63,322 nucleotides of DNA from Bizionia sp. (lineage in GTDB: Bacteria; Bacteroidota; Bacteroidia; Flavobacteriales; Flavobacteriaceae), in contig JAHDHI010000021.1 of NCBI GenBank assembly GCA_020631395.1, positions 1 to 63,322 of the forward strand, given 5' to 3'. The position numbers and the translations under genes are program-made. The notes beneath the pieces are model-generated. The model was not told the origin of the DNA. It saw nothing but the letters and a program-made list of their open reading frames with translations, and made no database searches. The stretch's first letter is position 1. Each line of letters begins with the position of its first letter. Shown one piece after another: positions 50,590 through 60,303 of this stretch.

Positions 50590-52176
50590 TTAAAAGTTTG
50601 GTCCTCCAGTATCCCACCAAAGTCTTGTACCAGCGTTGTCAGGACCACCTAAAAGTGATACGGCAGCAGCTACTCCAGATGCATTGGTTGATAGCTCGCT
50701 ATCAACAAAAGGGATTCTTCTTATTTGTGTATTGGTATCTACGATGCCTCCACTTTGGTTACTTACCACAGGGAAAATTTTAGGATAACCAGTTCTTCTG
50801 AATTCACTCCAAGCCTCTTGACCTTCAGGAAACATTGCTATCCATTTTTGAGTAATTATTTTCTCAAGTTTTATTTCGTTCGTGTCAGCTGCGTTCCATG
50901 CTATTGTGACATTGCTTAAAGCTGTCGCGTTGTTTGAAGGGGTTACAGGGTCTACATAATCGGCAGGAGTAGAAGTAGCATCGGCAATGTAAGCCGCTGC
51001 ACCACTTGCTCCTCGTTGTTCGAATGAAGTGGTAATACCCATTTCATAATTGGTTTGGGCATCTCCAGCTCCAGACCAACCTCTCAAGGCAGCTTCAGCT
51101 TTCAAAAAGTGTACTTCAGCAGCAGTCATTAATTGTACAGAAGACGTTTTTACCGATTCGTTCATTGTTGAAAAACCAATATAATCTTCTTTTTGAGCAA
51201 GCTCATCTGTATAACCGGAAAGTAGAGGTAACCCATTTCTAATACCTTTGTATTCTCCTGCGTAATCTACTGAAGTATCAAAGTAGTTACCAATTCTTGA
51301 ATCATCGTAACCTACCAAAATTGATTCCATGGAAGCATTCATTCTAATATCTCCCCAAGAATTGTCTATTACAGATAGAGGATGGTCCAAAGCACTGTTT
51401 ACGAAAAAACTATCAGCATTTACCGCCATAACCCCTAAAGATTGAGACAATGCCTTTTCTCCTTCCAGTTTGGCTTTTGCTGGATCCACTTTGGAGATAC
51501 GAATAGCCAAACGTAATCTCAATGAATTGGCAACTTTTACCCAATTGGTGTAATTTCCACCATAAGATAAATCGAAGGCAGCAAATCTTTCACTATCAAT
51601 GTCAGCCATCAAATTAGCAACAGCAGTATCCAAGTCAGCAAAGAATGCATTGTATGCTGCTTGTTGTGAATCATATACACCTGCATTTTCGATGTCTCCA
51701 AAATTGGTGTATACTATTGGCCCAAATACATCAGAAACACGGTGCATGGCTTCAACTTTTAGAATCAAAGCCACTGCATGCAATGTTGGGAAATCTTCTT
51801 GAGTCAAATCACTGATGGATTTAACATTGTTCATAACATTGGAATAAGGGACACTCCAAATGAAATTGTTCCATCCACTTACAAGATTGTATGTTGTATT
51901 GTTAGCTCCAGCCACGAAAGGTCGTGGGTTTGTCATATATCCTGAGTAGACGTCCGCATTCAAATTTTGTTGCAATTGGTAAGACCATGCAGGGGTGTAT
52001 TGATAGATGCTTTCAAAGATTGGTTTGTATTTAGAGCCTACATGTTGAAAGTCGACTTCCAATTGCCCTGCTGTTATGTCTCTAGGGTTATTGTTTATTT
52101 CTTCCAAGTCACTACAAGAAATACCAACCGACCCTATGACAAGCAAGCATATTAATAATTTACTTATTTTTTTCAT
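50590..52176 (-). CDS. susD: SusD/RagB-family outer-membrane lipoprotein
   Basis: This 528-residue protein has a lipoprotein signal (GISCSDLEEINNNPR) placing it on the outer membrane. The helical, TPR-like SusD body carries typical phrases (WNNFIWSVPYSNVMNN, KVEAMHRVSDVFGPIVYTNFG, EKIITQKWIAMFPEGQEAWSEFRRTGYP). It caps the SusC barrel and captures the oligosaccharide. It starts 11 bases after susC. The linked genes (GH20, NagB, NagX) point to GlcNAc-containing oligosaccharides as ligand. Confidence 0.95.
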   Translation of the reverse strand: MKKISKLLICLLVIGSVGISCSDLEEINNNPRDITAGQLEVDFQHVGSKYKPIFESIYQYTPAWSYQLQQNLNADVYSGYMTNPRPFVAGANNTTYNLVSGWNNFIWSVPYSNVMNNVKSISDLTQEDFPTLHAVALILKVEAMHRVSDVFGPIVYTNFGDIENAGVYDSQQAAYNAFFADLDTAVANLMADIDSERFAAFDLSYGGNYTNWVKVANSLRLRLAIRISKVDPAKAKLEGEKALSQSLGVMAVNADSFFVNSALDHPLSVIDNSWGDIRMNASMESILVGYDDSRIGNYFDTSVDYAGEYKGIRNGLPLLSGYTDELAQKEDYIGFSTMNESVKTSSVQLMTAAEVHFLKAEAALRGWSGAGDAQTNYEMGITTSFEQRGASGAAAYIADATSTPADYVDPVTPSNNATALSNVTIAWNAADTNEIKLEKIITQKWIAMFPEGQEAWSEFRRTGYPKIFPVVSNQSGGIVDTNTQIRRIPFVDSELSTNASGVAAAVSLLGGPDNAGTRLWWDTGGPNF

Positions 52177-52187
52177 GAGTTATTTTT

Positions 52188-55100
52188 TTAGAATGTTAAA
52201 TTAATATTAAGACCAACGCTTCTTGAAGAAGGAAGACCTAAAACATCTACACCTTGTAGTGCATTTCCTGTACTTAATGAAATGTTTGGATCATGTGGGG
52301 CATCCTTGTGGAAGAAAAATAAATTGTTTCCTACCAATGATGCTTTGATTCTTGAAAAGAATGAATCGTCACCCAACTTGAAATTATAGCCTAGTGCAAA
52401 CTCAGCCAATCTTACATTGGTGGCACTGTATACGTATTCACCGGTAAATCCATTTCTACCACCAGCAGCACTATAATATTCTTGAGCAGAAAGCGTGAAT
52501 GGAGTCCCATTGGTATCCACTACATTTACAGCTCCATTAGTAGTTTCTCTTTGAGAGTTGTTACTTAACCCCTCAACTATGGCTTCCGTCAAACTAACAG
52601 TTTCCCCTCCAAACTTTCCATCTATCAAGAAATCCAAGGTGAAGTTTTTATATTCAAAAGAGTTGTTCCATCCCAAAGTGAAATCTGGATTTGCATTTCC
52701 TACCTTTTCAAATGTAGGTACTCTTGAATCGTCATCTTGAGCTTGAATCGCGTATGATGGGTTGGCAGGGTCAGTATTGTCCACTGCTACTATAGGTAAA
52801 CCATTGGCATCTCTATCTACCACCAATGCGTAAATGTCTCCGAATGAACCTCCTTCAACCAAATAGGATCCAAAAGTATTTACACCTGGAGGAGAGATGG
52901 CAAAGTTGTCCAATGAATTGATTCCAGGTATGTCGGTATCTATAAGTTTTATGATTTCATTCTTATTGGATGCAAAATTAAGAGTCGTAGTCCATTTAAA
53001 ATCATTATTGTTAATTGCTTTTACAAAAACGGTAGCCTCTATACCTTTATTTAGGATATCTCCTGAGTTTATATTGGCAAAACCTGATGATACAACTGTT
53101 GTTGAAACAGGAACAGTGAAGTATTGATTTATTGTGCTTGTTCTGTAGTAACCCAACTCTATCCCATAGCGGTTGTTGTCAAAGCGCCATTCGGTACCAA
53201 TTTCAAAGGAACGTTGTCTTTCTGGTTTTGGAGTTGTTCCAGGGAAAGGGTTTATCGGATCATTTGGGTTTATACCTCCACCTCCGAAAAGGATTGATCT
53301 GTTACGAGCAATCAAATCTGCACCGAAACCGTTTCCAACTTCTGCATAAGACGTTCTTAGTTTTGCAAAAGAGATTTTATCTCCTAGGTCAAACAATTCG
53401 CTTAAGATTCCTGTAACACCAAAAGAAGGGTAGAAGAATGAATTGTTGGTTTCCGGTAAGGTGGATGTCCAATCGTTTCTAGCCGTTATGTCCACATATA
53501 CTTTGTCTTTGTATCCAATTGTTGCACTTGAAAACAGGGAAGAGGTTCTCGTTTCATAGGAATTTTGTGAAAAATTCACTTGAGGGTTACCTTCAAAGTT
53601 TTGGTATGAGAATACATTTGCAAATTGCAATCCTCCATTTGTTCCTGAATCGGCATTGAATTCCTCAGTCGTATTTCTTGTCGTGCTAGCTCCAACAAGA
53701 GCCGTTAAACTGAAATCATCATTGATTTTTGGAGTAATGGTTGCTATGATGTCTCCAAAAAGTTGTTTGAAGTCTTGATTTCTTACAATGTATCGTCCAT
53801 TTAAGGGCGCTAATGTAGCTTCAGTCGTAGCATATATCTTTTTATCGAAATTCAAGATGGATTGATCATAGGTCCCTCTTGTTTGAAGAGAAAACCAATC
53901 ATTGAATCTATAGCTTAAGTTCAATGATGTCAACAATTTCTTGTTGGTGTCTTCACTTGCATTACGATGTAATATCCAATATGGGTTTTGTTCGATGTCC
54001 GAAGTTGCTCTGAACCAGCGTTGTGCTTGGATGTTTCTGGCCGGGTCATAGGCTTCGAAATCGCTATAGTCAGATAATCTTTCAGAATCTGAATCAAAGG
54101 CATAAGTACCAACTAGAGGATTGAAATACAAACCTGAAACTGGTCTATTGTTTATTTTTTGAGTAGAAGCCAATACGCTAGCACTTATGTTGAGTCTATC
54201 GTCAAACAATTGAGCTGTTTCTCTTACATTGAATGAATGTTGTTTGAGTGTATTGGTTTCCAAGATGCCATTGGCATTGGTATTGCTATAGGAAAAATAG
54301 GTTTGAGCCTTGTCCGTTCCACCAGAAATGCTCAATGAGTTGATGTTTGTGACACCGTTACCCAAAAAATCATCGATGTTGCTTTCGGCTTCACTATTGA
54401 ATTCCATCATATATGCTGGACTATCTACGGTTAAGTTAGATGAGAAATCTACTTTGAATCCGCCAGATCGTCCTCGTTTGGTGGTGATTAAAATAACTCC
54501 ATTCAAACCAGCACTACCATATAGGGCCGATGCTGATGCTCCTTTTAGGATTGTTAAAGATTCAATGTCGTCAGGGTTTATCAAAGATAAGGCATCACCA
54601 CCATCTTTGTTTCCTCCATTGATATCTCCAAATGTATCGGAAGGTTGACCAGCAGTTGGATTGGATAGAGGTATCCCATCTATCACATATAAAGGTTGGT
54701 TGTTGCCTATGGAAGAATTACCTCTCAAGACAACTTTTACAGATCCTCCAGCACCAGAGGCACTACGTGTAATGGCTACACCAGAAACTTTTCCAGACAA
54801 GCTGTTTATTGGATTTGTCTGTTTGGATTTGCTTAATTCGTCTGCATTGATGTCTTGAGCGGCATAGGTCAAGGACTTTCTTGTCTTTTTAACTCCCAAT
54901 GCCGTTACTATTACCTCGTCAAGGCTTTCCGTATCTTCCTCCATTTGGATGTCGATGGTTGAAAAAGTACCTACGGTAACTTCTTCTGTTTTCAATCCTA
55001 GGTAAGAAAAGACGATGATGTCCCCTGTGGAGACTGTCAATGAATAGTTACCATCAAAATCTGTTTGGGTTCCATTGTTGGAAGACCCTTTTACGAATGC

Positions 55101-55232
55101 GTTAACACCAGGAAGAGGCGATCCATCGGCCTTTGATGTTACTGTTCCCTTAACTTCTTTTTCCTGTGCAAATAGATTTGCCGTTAAAAACAGAAAAGAA
55201 ACTAAGAAAATCATTCTTAAATTGTGTTTCAT
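52188..55232 (-). CDS. susC: SusC/RagA-family TonB-dependent transporter
   Basis: This 1014-residue outer-membrane transporter has a signal peptide (1-22). A carboxypeptidase-regulatory-like domain (about 24-110, VKGTVTSKADGSPLPGVNAF) precedes the plug (about 115-235, LSGKVSGVAITRSASGAGG and VIDGIPLSN) and the barrel, ending LNINLTF. It imports oligosaccharides with SusD using TonB energy. It is the first gene of the minus-strand arm and divergent from the LytS/LytTR genes, whose regulator probably acts in the shared gap. Confidence 0.96.
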   Translation of the reverse strand: MKHNLRMIFLVSFLFLTANLFAQEKEVKGTVTSKADGSPLPGVNAFVKGSSNNGTQTDFDGNYSLTVSTGDIIVFSYLGLKTEEVTVGTFSTIDIQMEEDTESLDEVIVTALGVKKTRKSLTYAAQDINADELSKSKQTNPINSLSGKVSGVAITRSASGAGGSVKVVLRGNSSIGNNQPLYVIDGIPLSNPTAGQPSDTFGDINGGNKDGGDALSLINPDDIESLTILKGASASALYGSAGLNGVILITTKRGRSGGFKVDFSSNLTVDSPAYMMEFNSEAESNIDDFLGNGVTNINSLSISGGTDKAQTYFSYSNTNANGILETNTLKQHSFNVRETAQLFDDRLNISASVLASTQKINNRPVSGLYFNPLVGTYAFDSDSERLSDYSDFEAYDPARNIQAQRWFRATSDIEQNPYWILHRNASEDTNKKLLTSLNLSYRFNDWFSLQTRGTYDQSILNFDKKIYATTEATLAPLNGRYIVRNQDFKQLFGDIIATITPKINDDFSLTALVGASTTRNTTEEFNADSGTNGGLQFANVFSYQNFEGNPQVNFSQNSYETRTSSLFSSATIGYKDKVYVDITARNDWTSTLPETNNSFFYPSFGVTGILSELFDLGDKISFAKLRTSYAEVGNGFGADLIARNRSILFGGGGINPNDPINPFPGTTPKPERQRSFEIGTEWRFDNNRYGIELGYYRTSTINQYFTVPVSTTVVSSGFANINSGDILNKGIEATVFVKAINNNDFKWTTTLNFASNKNEIIKLIDTDIPGINSLDNFAISPPGVNTFGSYLVEGGSFGDIYALVVDRDANGLPIVAVDNTDPANPSYAIQAQDDDSRVPTFEKVGNANPDFTLGWNNSFEYKNFTLDFLIDGKFGGETVSLTEAIVEGLSNNSQRETTNGAVNVVDTNGTPFTLSAQEYYSAAGGRNGFTGEYVYSATNVRLAEFALGYNFKLGDDSFFSRIKASLVGNNLFFFHKDAPHDPNISLSTGNALQGVDVLGLPSSRSVGLNINLTF

Positions 55233-55412
55233 AATTTGAGTGTTTAGTCTTTAATAATTTTATTCCAAAGTATTTATTTATAAAATAGTCATAAAAAAAA
55301 ATATATAAACAACTGTGTTTTGGAGCTAGACAACAATTAATAATCGATAAGTGTTTTTTATAAAATAAACAATTGATAAAATTATTGTTAATTAATTATT
55401 ATATCACTAAAA
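55233..55412. promoter_or_regulatory. divergent promoter region of the GlcNAc locus
   Basis: This is 180 very AT-rich bases between susC and the kinase gene. ACAATTAATAA (55333-55343) and ACAATTGATAA (55369-55379) form a direct repeat with a 36-base period, and the second lies in an inverted AACAAT...ATTGTT arrangement (55368-55389). These are candidate LytTR-type binding sites. No clear promoter boxes were seen. Confidence 0.4.
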
Positions 55413-56489
55413 TTGCTATGTCAAAAAAATAAAAATACTTGCATTATCATCTTTTTTAGTAAAAAAATAAAAAACACGATTCCTGTTAAATACCACATTC
55501 TGTTTTGGTTAGGGTATTTCTTTTTCAATGTAATTAGATGGGGAAGCTATTTTAACGATTATTGGTATTCTTTGAAATCCAATCTTGTGGAGTTTCCAAT
55601 ACACATGATAGTGATATATGTCAATGTATTCTATCTCATCCCAAAGTTCATATTGAGAAAAAGGTATTGGCAATATCTCTTTTCACTGATATTGATATTG
55701 ATTTCGGTGTATTTGATAAGGACGGGCTTGAATTATCTTCTAGTGACCAAGGAGATTTGGCCTGAGGCAGAAGATTCAGGGAAATTTCTTGAATTAAATC
55801 ATATTATAGCAGTAATTTTGGGAGAGTTGTATGTTATAGGATTTGTTTCGGCAATAAAATTGGTCATTGATTGGTCCATAGAAAAGAGAAGGAATGAAGA
55901 CTTGGCCAAATTGCAAATGAGCACGGAATTGAAATATTTGAGAACTCAGATACAACCGCATTTCTTTTTCAATACGCTAAACAACCTATATGCATTGACC
56001 TTGAGCAAGTCGGACAATGCACCGCGTTTGGTCATTAAGCTATCGGAGATGATGCAATATGTCCTATATGAGGTGCAAAGCTCAAAGACAAGCTTGTTGG
56101 AAGAAATAAACCATATAAACAATTACATAGACATTGAACGATTGAGGTTTGGCAATAGTGTGGAATCCGAAATGGACATTACCGGAAGCATAGAAGATGT
56201 GGAAGTGCCTCCTTTGTTATATCTTTCTTTCATAGAAAATTGTTTCAAACATGGTTTGAAGGAAAATGATCATATTAAAATCAATATGAGCTTTAAAATG
56301 ATTGGTAAGGATTTTTTGGAATTCGAGCTTATAAATAATTTCAACCCCAATGCAAGTCAAAATGAAAAACAAGGTATTGGAATAGCCAATGCCAAACGTA
56401 GACTAAACTTGTTGTTTTTCAACAACTATAGTTTGGAAACGAAAATAATAGAGGATAGATATAGTCTGTTTTTAAAAATTCCAGTATGA
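55413..56489 (+). CDS. LytS-type membrane histidine kinase
   Basis: This protein of about 358 residues has four N-terminal membrane helices (about 28-160). A His-kinase domain of the LytS/YehU type follows, with the phospho-His box LRTQIQPHFFFNTLNNLYAL, the N-box SFIENCFKHGL and a G-box QGIGIANAKRRL. It senses a signal at the membrane and phosphorylates the LytTR regulator, whose gene overlaps its end by four bases. The start is odd: no ATG is in frame before the helices, so TTG 55413 is used. ATG 55418 is out of frame but would join the gene if the A7 tract at 55423-55429 had one more A. Confidence 0.88.
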   Translation: MLCQKNKNTCIIIFFSKKIKNTIPVKYHILFWLGYFFFNVIRWGSYFNDYWYSLKSNLVEFPIHMIVIYVNVFYLIPKFILRKRYWQYLFSLILILISVYLIRTGLNYLLVTKEIWPEAEDSGKFLELNHIIAVILGELYVIGFVSAIKLVIDWSIEKRRNEDLAKLQMSTELKYLRTQIQPHFFFNTLNNLYALTLSKSDNAPRLVIKLSEMMQYVLYEVQSSKTSLLEEINHINNYIDIERLRFGNSVESEMDITGSIEDVEVPPLLYLSFIENCFKHGLKENDHIKINMSFKMIGKDFLEFELINNFNPNASQNEKQGIGIANAKRRLNLLFFNNYSLETKIIEDRYSLFLKIPV

Positions 56490-57211
56490 TAAAAATTAAA
56501 TGCTTAATTATTGATGATGAACCTTTGGCGATTAAAGTGATCGAAAATCATTTGAAGAATTTTGATCATATAGACATTGTAGCAACCTTCAATGATCCTT
56601 TGATGGCCTATGGCGTTCTTGAAAAAGAAAAGATAGATGTCATTTTTTTGGATATCAACATGCCACAAATGACAGGTTTTACATTCATAGAAAGTCTAAG
56701 TAACAAACCATTGATCGTCATTACTACGGCCTATAGGGAATATGCGGTAAAAAGCTTTGAAATCAATGTGTTGGATTATTTGGTGAAACCCATACCGTTC
56801 AATAGATTTTTGAAGACTGTCAATAAAATTTACCAACAAGTATACCTAAGCAACAATGGTGGGGAAGGAAATTTACACCAAGAACCGCACATCTTTTTAA
56901 AGGTGAACAAAAAACTGGTGAAAACAAATCTAAATGACATTCTATACATTGAAAGCCTCAAAGACTACATCAAGGTGATTACTTCCTTGGGGGATTATGT
57001 CGTACATAAGTCTCTTACTGCCATAACGGAAGAATTGCCACAATCGAGTTTTATAAGGGTGCATAGATCATACACCATCTCAATAAATAAAATAGTGGCT
57101 CTGGAAGGAAATACCATAGAAATTTCCAATAGAAAGATTCCCATTGGTAGAAACTATTTGAAAATTACAAAAGAACGCATATTTAACAATAATAAAGACA
57201 TAGAAAAATAA
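56486..57211 (+). CDS. LytTR-type response regulator
   Basis: This 241-residue protein has a receiver domain (about 1-120) with IDDEP, the phospho-acceptor Asp near residue 57 (FLDINMP) and YLVKPI. The LytTR DNA-binding domain follows (about 137-235, IFLKVNKKLVKTNLNDILYI, FIRVHRSYTISINKI). It overlaps the kinase gene by four bases (ATGA) and is followed by the symporter after six. It probably controls the divergent SusC arm and its own operon in response to GlcNAc sugars. Confidence 0.95.
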   Translation: MIKIKCLIIDDEPLAIKVIENHLKNFDHIDIVATFNDPLMAYGVLEKEKIDVIFLDINMPQMTGFTFIESLSNKPLIVITTAYREYAVKSFEINVLDYLVKPIPFNRFLKTVNKIYQQVYLSNNGGEGNLHQEPHIFLKVNKKLVKTNLNDILYIESLKDYIKVITSLGDYVVHKSLTAITEELPQSSFIRVHRSYTISINKIVALEGNTIEISNRKIPIGRNYLKITKERIFNNNKDIEK

Positions 57212-57217
57212 CATATT

Positions 57218-59032
57218 ATGATTGAATTATCTACAATAGATTATGTTTTAATAACATCATTTTTTGCAATTACACTCTTTATAGGGATTTGGGTTTCGAA
57301 GAAATCAGGGAAAAACTCTTCGGAATTCTTCTTGTCTGGTAGAAACATGCCGTGGTGGCTTTTGGGGCTTTCAATGGTAGCTACGACATTTTCGACGGAT
57401 ACACCAAATCTTGTTACGGATATCGTAAGAAACAATGGCGTTTCTGGTAATTGGGTATGGTGGGCCTTTTTAATTACTGGGTTGTTGACCGTATTCGTCT
57501 ATGCAAAATTATGGAGAAAGTCTAATGTAAATACGGATATAGAATACTATGAATTGAGATATGGAGGTGCTCCTGCAAAATTTTTAAGAAAATTCAGGGC
57601 TGTCTATCTCGGTATCGTTTTTAATATCTTGGCAATGTCTGCGGTTACCTTGGCAGCAATTAAAATTGGACAGATCATGCTGGGATTGGAACCATGGCAA
57701 ACTGTTATCAGTGCAGGGTTAATAACTGTTATTTTTAGTGCTGTTGGAGGTTTTAAAGGAGTGGTCTATACGGACTTTGTATTGTTCTTTGTAGCTATGG
57801 GAGGAGCAATTGGCGCAGCATATTATTTAGTGAACATCCCAGAAGTTGGAGGTTTGGAAGCCTTGATGGCCAATGAGAACGTATCGGGGAAATTGTCTCT
57901 ACTTCCAGATTTTAGTGATAAGAAAGCATTGATAACCTTGCTTGTAATTCCATTGGCGGTACAATGGTGGAGCGCATGGTATCCTGGAGCAGAACCAGGT
58001 GGAGGAGGTTACATTGCACAGCGTATGTTGGCTGCAAAAGACGAAAACCATGCCATTGGCGCAACGTTTTTCTTCAACATCATGCATTATGCATTGCGAC
58101 CTTGGCCATGGATCATAGTGGCTTTGGCTTCGTTGGTGGTATTTCCGGATTTGGCAAGTATTCAAGAAGCCTTTCCCAATGTCTCTGAAGATAAATTAGG
58201 CCATGATTTGGCTTATTCCGCAATGTTGACAAAACTACCCAGCGGTTTGCTAGGTTTGGTGTTGGCATCGCTAGTTGCTGCATATATGAGTACTATTTCA
58301 ACACATTTGAATTGGGGATCGTCATACATAGTCAACGATTTTTACAAACAACAAATAAATCCTGGTGCATCAGAGAAAAGGTTGGTGGCTGTAGGACGAT
58401 TGTCTACTGTGGTATTGATGGTGTGCAGTGCATTGTTGGCCTTGGTATTGCAAAATGCATTGCAATTGTTCGATGTGATTTTGATGTTCGGAGCTGGTAC
58501 GGGATTGTTGTTCATCTTGCGTTGGTTTTGGTGGAGGATTAATGCTTGGACAGAGATAGCAGCAATGTTTGCTTCTGGTATTATTTCGATTATCGTAAGT
58601 TTTACTCCAGTTGGAGAGATATTGTTCAATGATGTATCCGGTGTTTTTCCAGAATGGGCAAAGTTCCCGTCAATAGTTCTGGTAACCACAATCGTTTGGG
58701 TAATAGTTATGTATGCAACGCAACCTGAGAGCAATGAAATTCTGCGTGGTTTCTATAAAAAGATTCAACCGGGAGGTCCAGGATGGGATAAGGTCATAGA
58801 TGAAGCGAAAGAAGACAATGTAGATATAGTGGATAGCAATGAAGGTTGGAGCGTCCCTTCTGGAATCGTTGCCATGCTACTAGGTTGTGTACTCATATAT
58901 AGTTGCTTGTTTGCCATGGGGTATTGGATATACGGTGAATACAACTGGGCCATTTGTTTGACGGTTTCTGCAATTATAAGTGGCTATTTGCTAAAACGCA
59001 TTTGGAATAAGATAAAAGCAGACATTCTGTAG
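57218..59032 (+). CDS. sodium:solute symporter (SSS family)
   Basis: This 604-residue inner-membrane protein has 13-14 helices and family signatures near the start (NSSEFFLSGRNMPWWLLGLSM) and in the middle (TDFVLFFVAMGGAIG). It uses the sodium gradient to import a small solute. Flanked by the LytTR regulator and the NagX-like gene (two-base gap), the most likely cargo is N-acetylglucosamine or its disaccharide released by GH20. The sugar is inferred from context. Confidence 0.92.
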   Translation: MIELSTIDYVLITSFFAITLFIGIWVSKKSGKNSSEFFLSGRNMPWWLLGLSMVATTFSTDTPNLVTDIVRNNGVSGNWVWWAFLITGLLTVFVYAKLWRKSNVNTDIEYYELRYGGAPAKFLRKFRAVYLGIVFNILAMSAVTLAAIKIGQIMLGLEPWQTVISAGLITVIFSAVGGFKGVVYTDFVLFFVAMGGAIGAAYYLVNIPEVGGLEALMANENVSGKLSLLPDFSDKKALITLLVIPLAVQWWSAWYPGAEPGGGGYIAQRMLAAKDENHAIGATFFFNIMHYALRPWPWIIVALASLVVFPDLASIQEAFPNVSEDKLGHDLAYSAMLTKLPSGLLGLVLASLVAAYMSTISTHLNWGSSYIVNDFYKQQINPGASEKRLVAVGRLSTVVLMVCSALLALVLQNALQLFDVILMFGAGTGLLFILRWFWWRINAWTEIAAMFASGIISIIVSFTPVGEILFNDVSGVFPEWAKFPSIVLVTTIVWVIVMYATQPESNEILRGFYKKIQPGGPGWDKVIDEAKEDNVDIVDSNEGWSVPSGIVAMLLGCVLIYSCLFAMGYWIYGEYNWAICLTVSAIISGYLLKRIWNKIKADIL

Positions 59033-59034
59033 GA

Positions 59035-60126
59035 ATGGCCAGTAGGGTAGAATCTGTAGATGTTTTAAGAGGCGTTACCATAGTAGCAATGATATTGGTA
59101 AACACACCGGGAACTTGGAATGCGGTGTATGCACCTTTGCTTCATGCAGAATGGCATGGGTTGACACCAACAGATTTGGTATTCCCCTTTTTTCTATACA
59201 TAGTGGGAATCTCCATCTATTACGCATACAAGAACAAGTCAAATACTAAATCCACATATGGTAAAATAGCCATTAGAAGTTTGAAATTGATAGGTTTGGG
59301 GGTATTCTTGAACCTGTTTTTGCCATATTTCCCTTTTTTAAATGACTACGAGACACTTCGGTTTCCAGGTGTATTGCAAAGAATTGGCATTGTTTTTTTC
59401 ATAGCCTCCATATTATACCTCAATTGCAATTGGAAGACTCTATTGGGTATGGGGTTGGTGATATTGATGGGGTATTGGTTGTTTCTTGGCTTCGTTCCCA
59501 TTCCTAATATAGAAGGCGAATTGCCTACTTTTGATAGGGCACCGAATAATTGGGCAAACTACATTGATTTAAAGCTTTTGGGAAAGCATATGTGGCAATC
59601 AGATTATGATCCAGAAGGGATATTGAGTACCATTCCTGCAATTGTGACTTGTATTTCGGGAATATTGATAGGAAAGCTGTTGGACGGGCTTGGCGATGTC
59701 AGGTTGCTTTTTTATACGGCATTTGGACTATTGGTGTCAGGTTATGCTTTTAACATCTGGTTTCCTATAAACAAAGCCATTTGGAGTAGTAGTTTCGTTT
59801 TGGCGACAAGTGGATGGGCAACGTTGATTCTTGCGATTATCTATTATCTAAAGGATGTCAAACAGTATGCATTTGGAAGCATTTTCAAATACGTTGGCAT
59901 GAATGCCATCACCATTTACTTTTTATCCAGTTTTATTTCCAAGACAATGTATTTGATTCAAGTAAATGAGCATGAAAATGTGCACTCCCTTTTGTATCAA
60001 ACGGTGTTTGTACACTCTTTCTTGTCGGATGAGTTGTCATCACTTTTGTATGCATTGGTAGTAGTGGTTTTTTACTTGGGCTTGGGCTTCTTGCTCTTTA
60101 AAAAGAAGGTGTTTATCAAGGTTTGA
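59035..60126 (+). CDS. NagX-like membrane acyltransferase (DUF5009/HGSNAT type)
   Basis: This 363-residue inner-membrane protein has about ten helices. The start SVDVLRGVTIVAMILVNTPG, then WHGLTPTDLVFPFFLYIVG and FPGVLQRIGI, match the family of human heparan-alpha-glucosaminide N-acetyltransferase and the NagX proteins of GlcNAc loci. It may acetylate glucosamine units at the membrane so that they can enter the GlcNAc pathway. It begins two bases after the symporter stop and is the last gene of the plus-strand operon. No terminator hairpin was seen after it. Confidence 0.88.
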   Translation: MASRVESVDVLRGVTIVAMILVNTPGTWNAVYAPLLHAEWHGLTPTDLVFPFFLYIVGISIYYAYKNKSNTKSTYGKIAIRSLKLIGLGVFLNLFLPYFPFLNDYETLRFPGVLQRIGIVFFIASILYLNCNWKTLLGMGLVILMGYWLFLGFVPIPNIEGELPTFDRAPNNWANYIDLKLLGKHMWQSDYDPEGILSTIPAIVTCISGILIGKLLDGLGDVRLLFYTAFGLLVSGYAFNIWFPINKAIWSSSFVLATSGWATLILAIIYYLKDVKQYAFGSIFKYVGMNAITIYFLSSFISKTMYLIQVNEHENVHSLLYQTVFVHSFLSDELSSLLYALVVVVFYLGLGFLLFKKKVFIKV

Positions 60127-60303
60127 GTAGAATAAGTGCTGAGGGAAAAAATACGTAGAACTATATGTTTTTTTTGAAAAGTATTTGTCATAGGTTTGCA
60201 CATTGACAATGTAGGACAATAAATGCTGTTTTTTCTTGCACTGTTGATAATTGTTATTTCACACACCATACAGTTAATAAAAATAAATTTACCCCTATTT
60301 TAA

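Noticed and set aside
60165-60194. GTCATAGG upstream of the RHS gene as a fourth ECF promoter
   Set aside because: At the required spacing the upstream box reads ATGTTTT, not TAGGGTG, so only half the motif is present.
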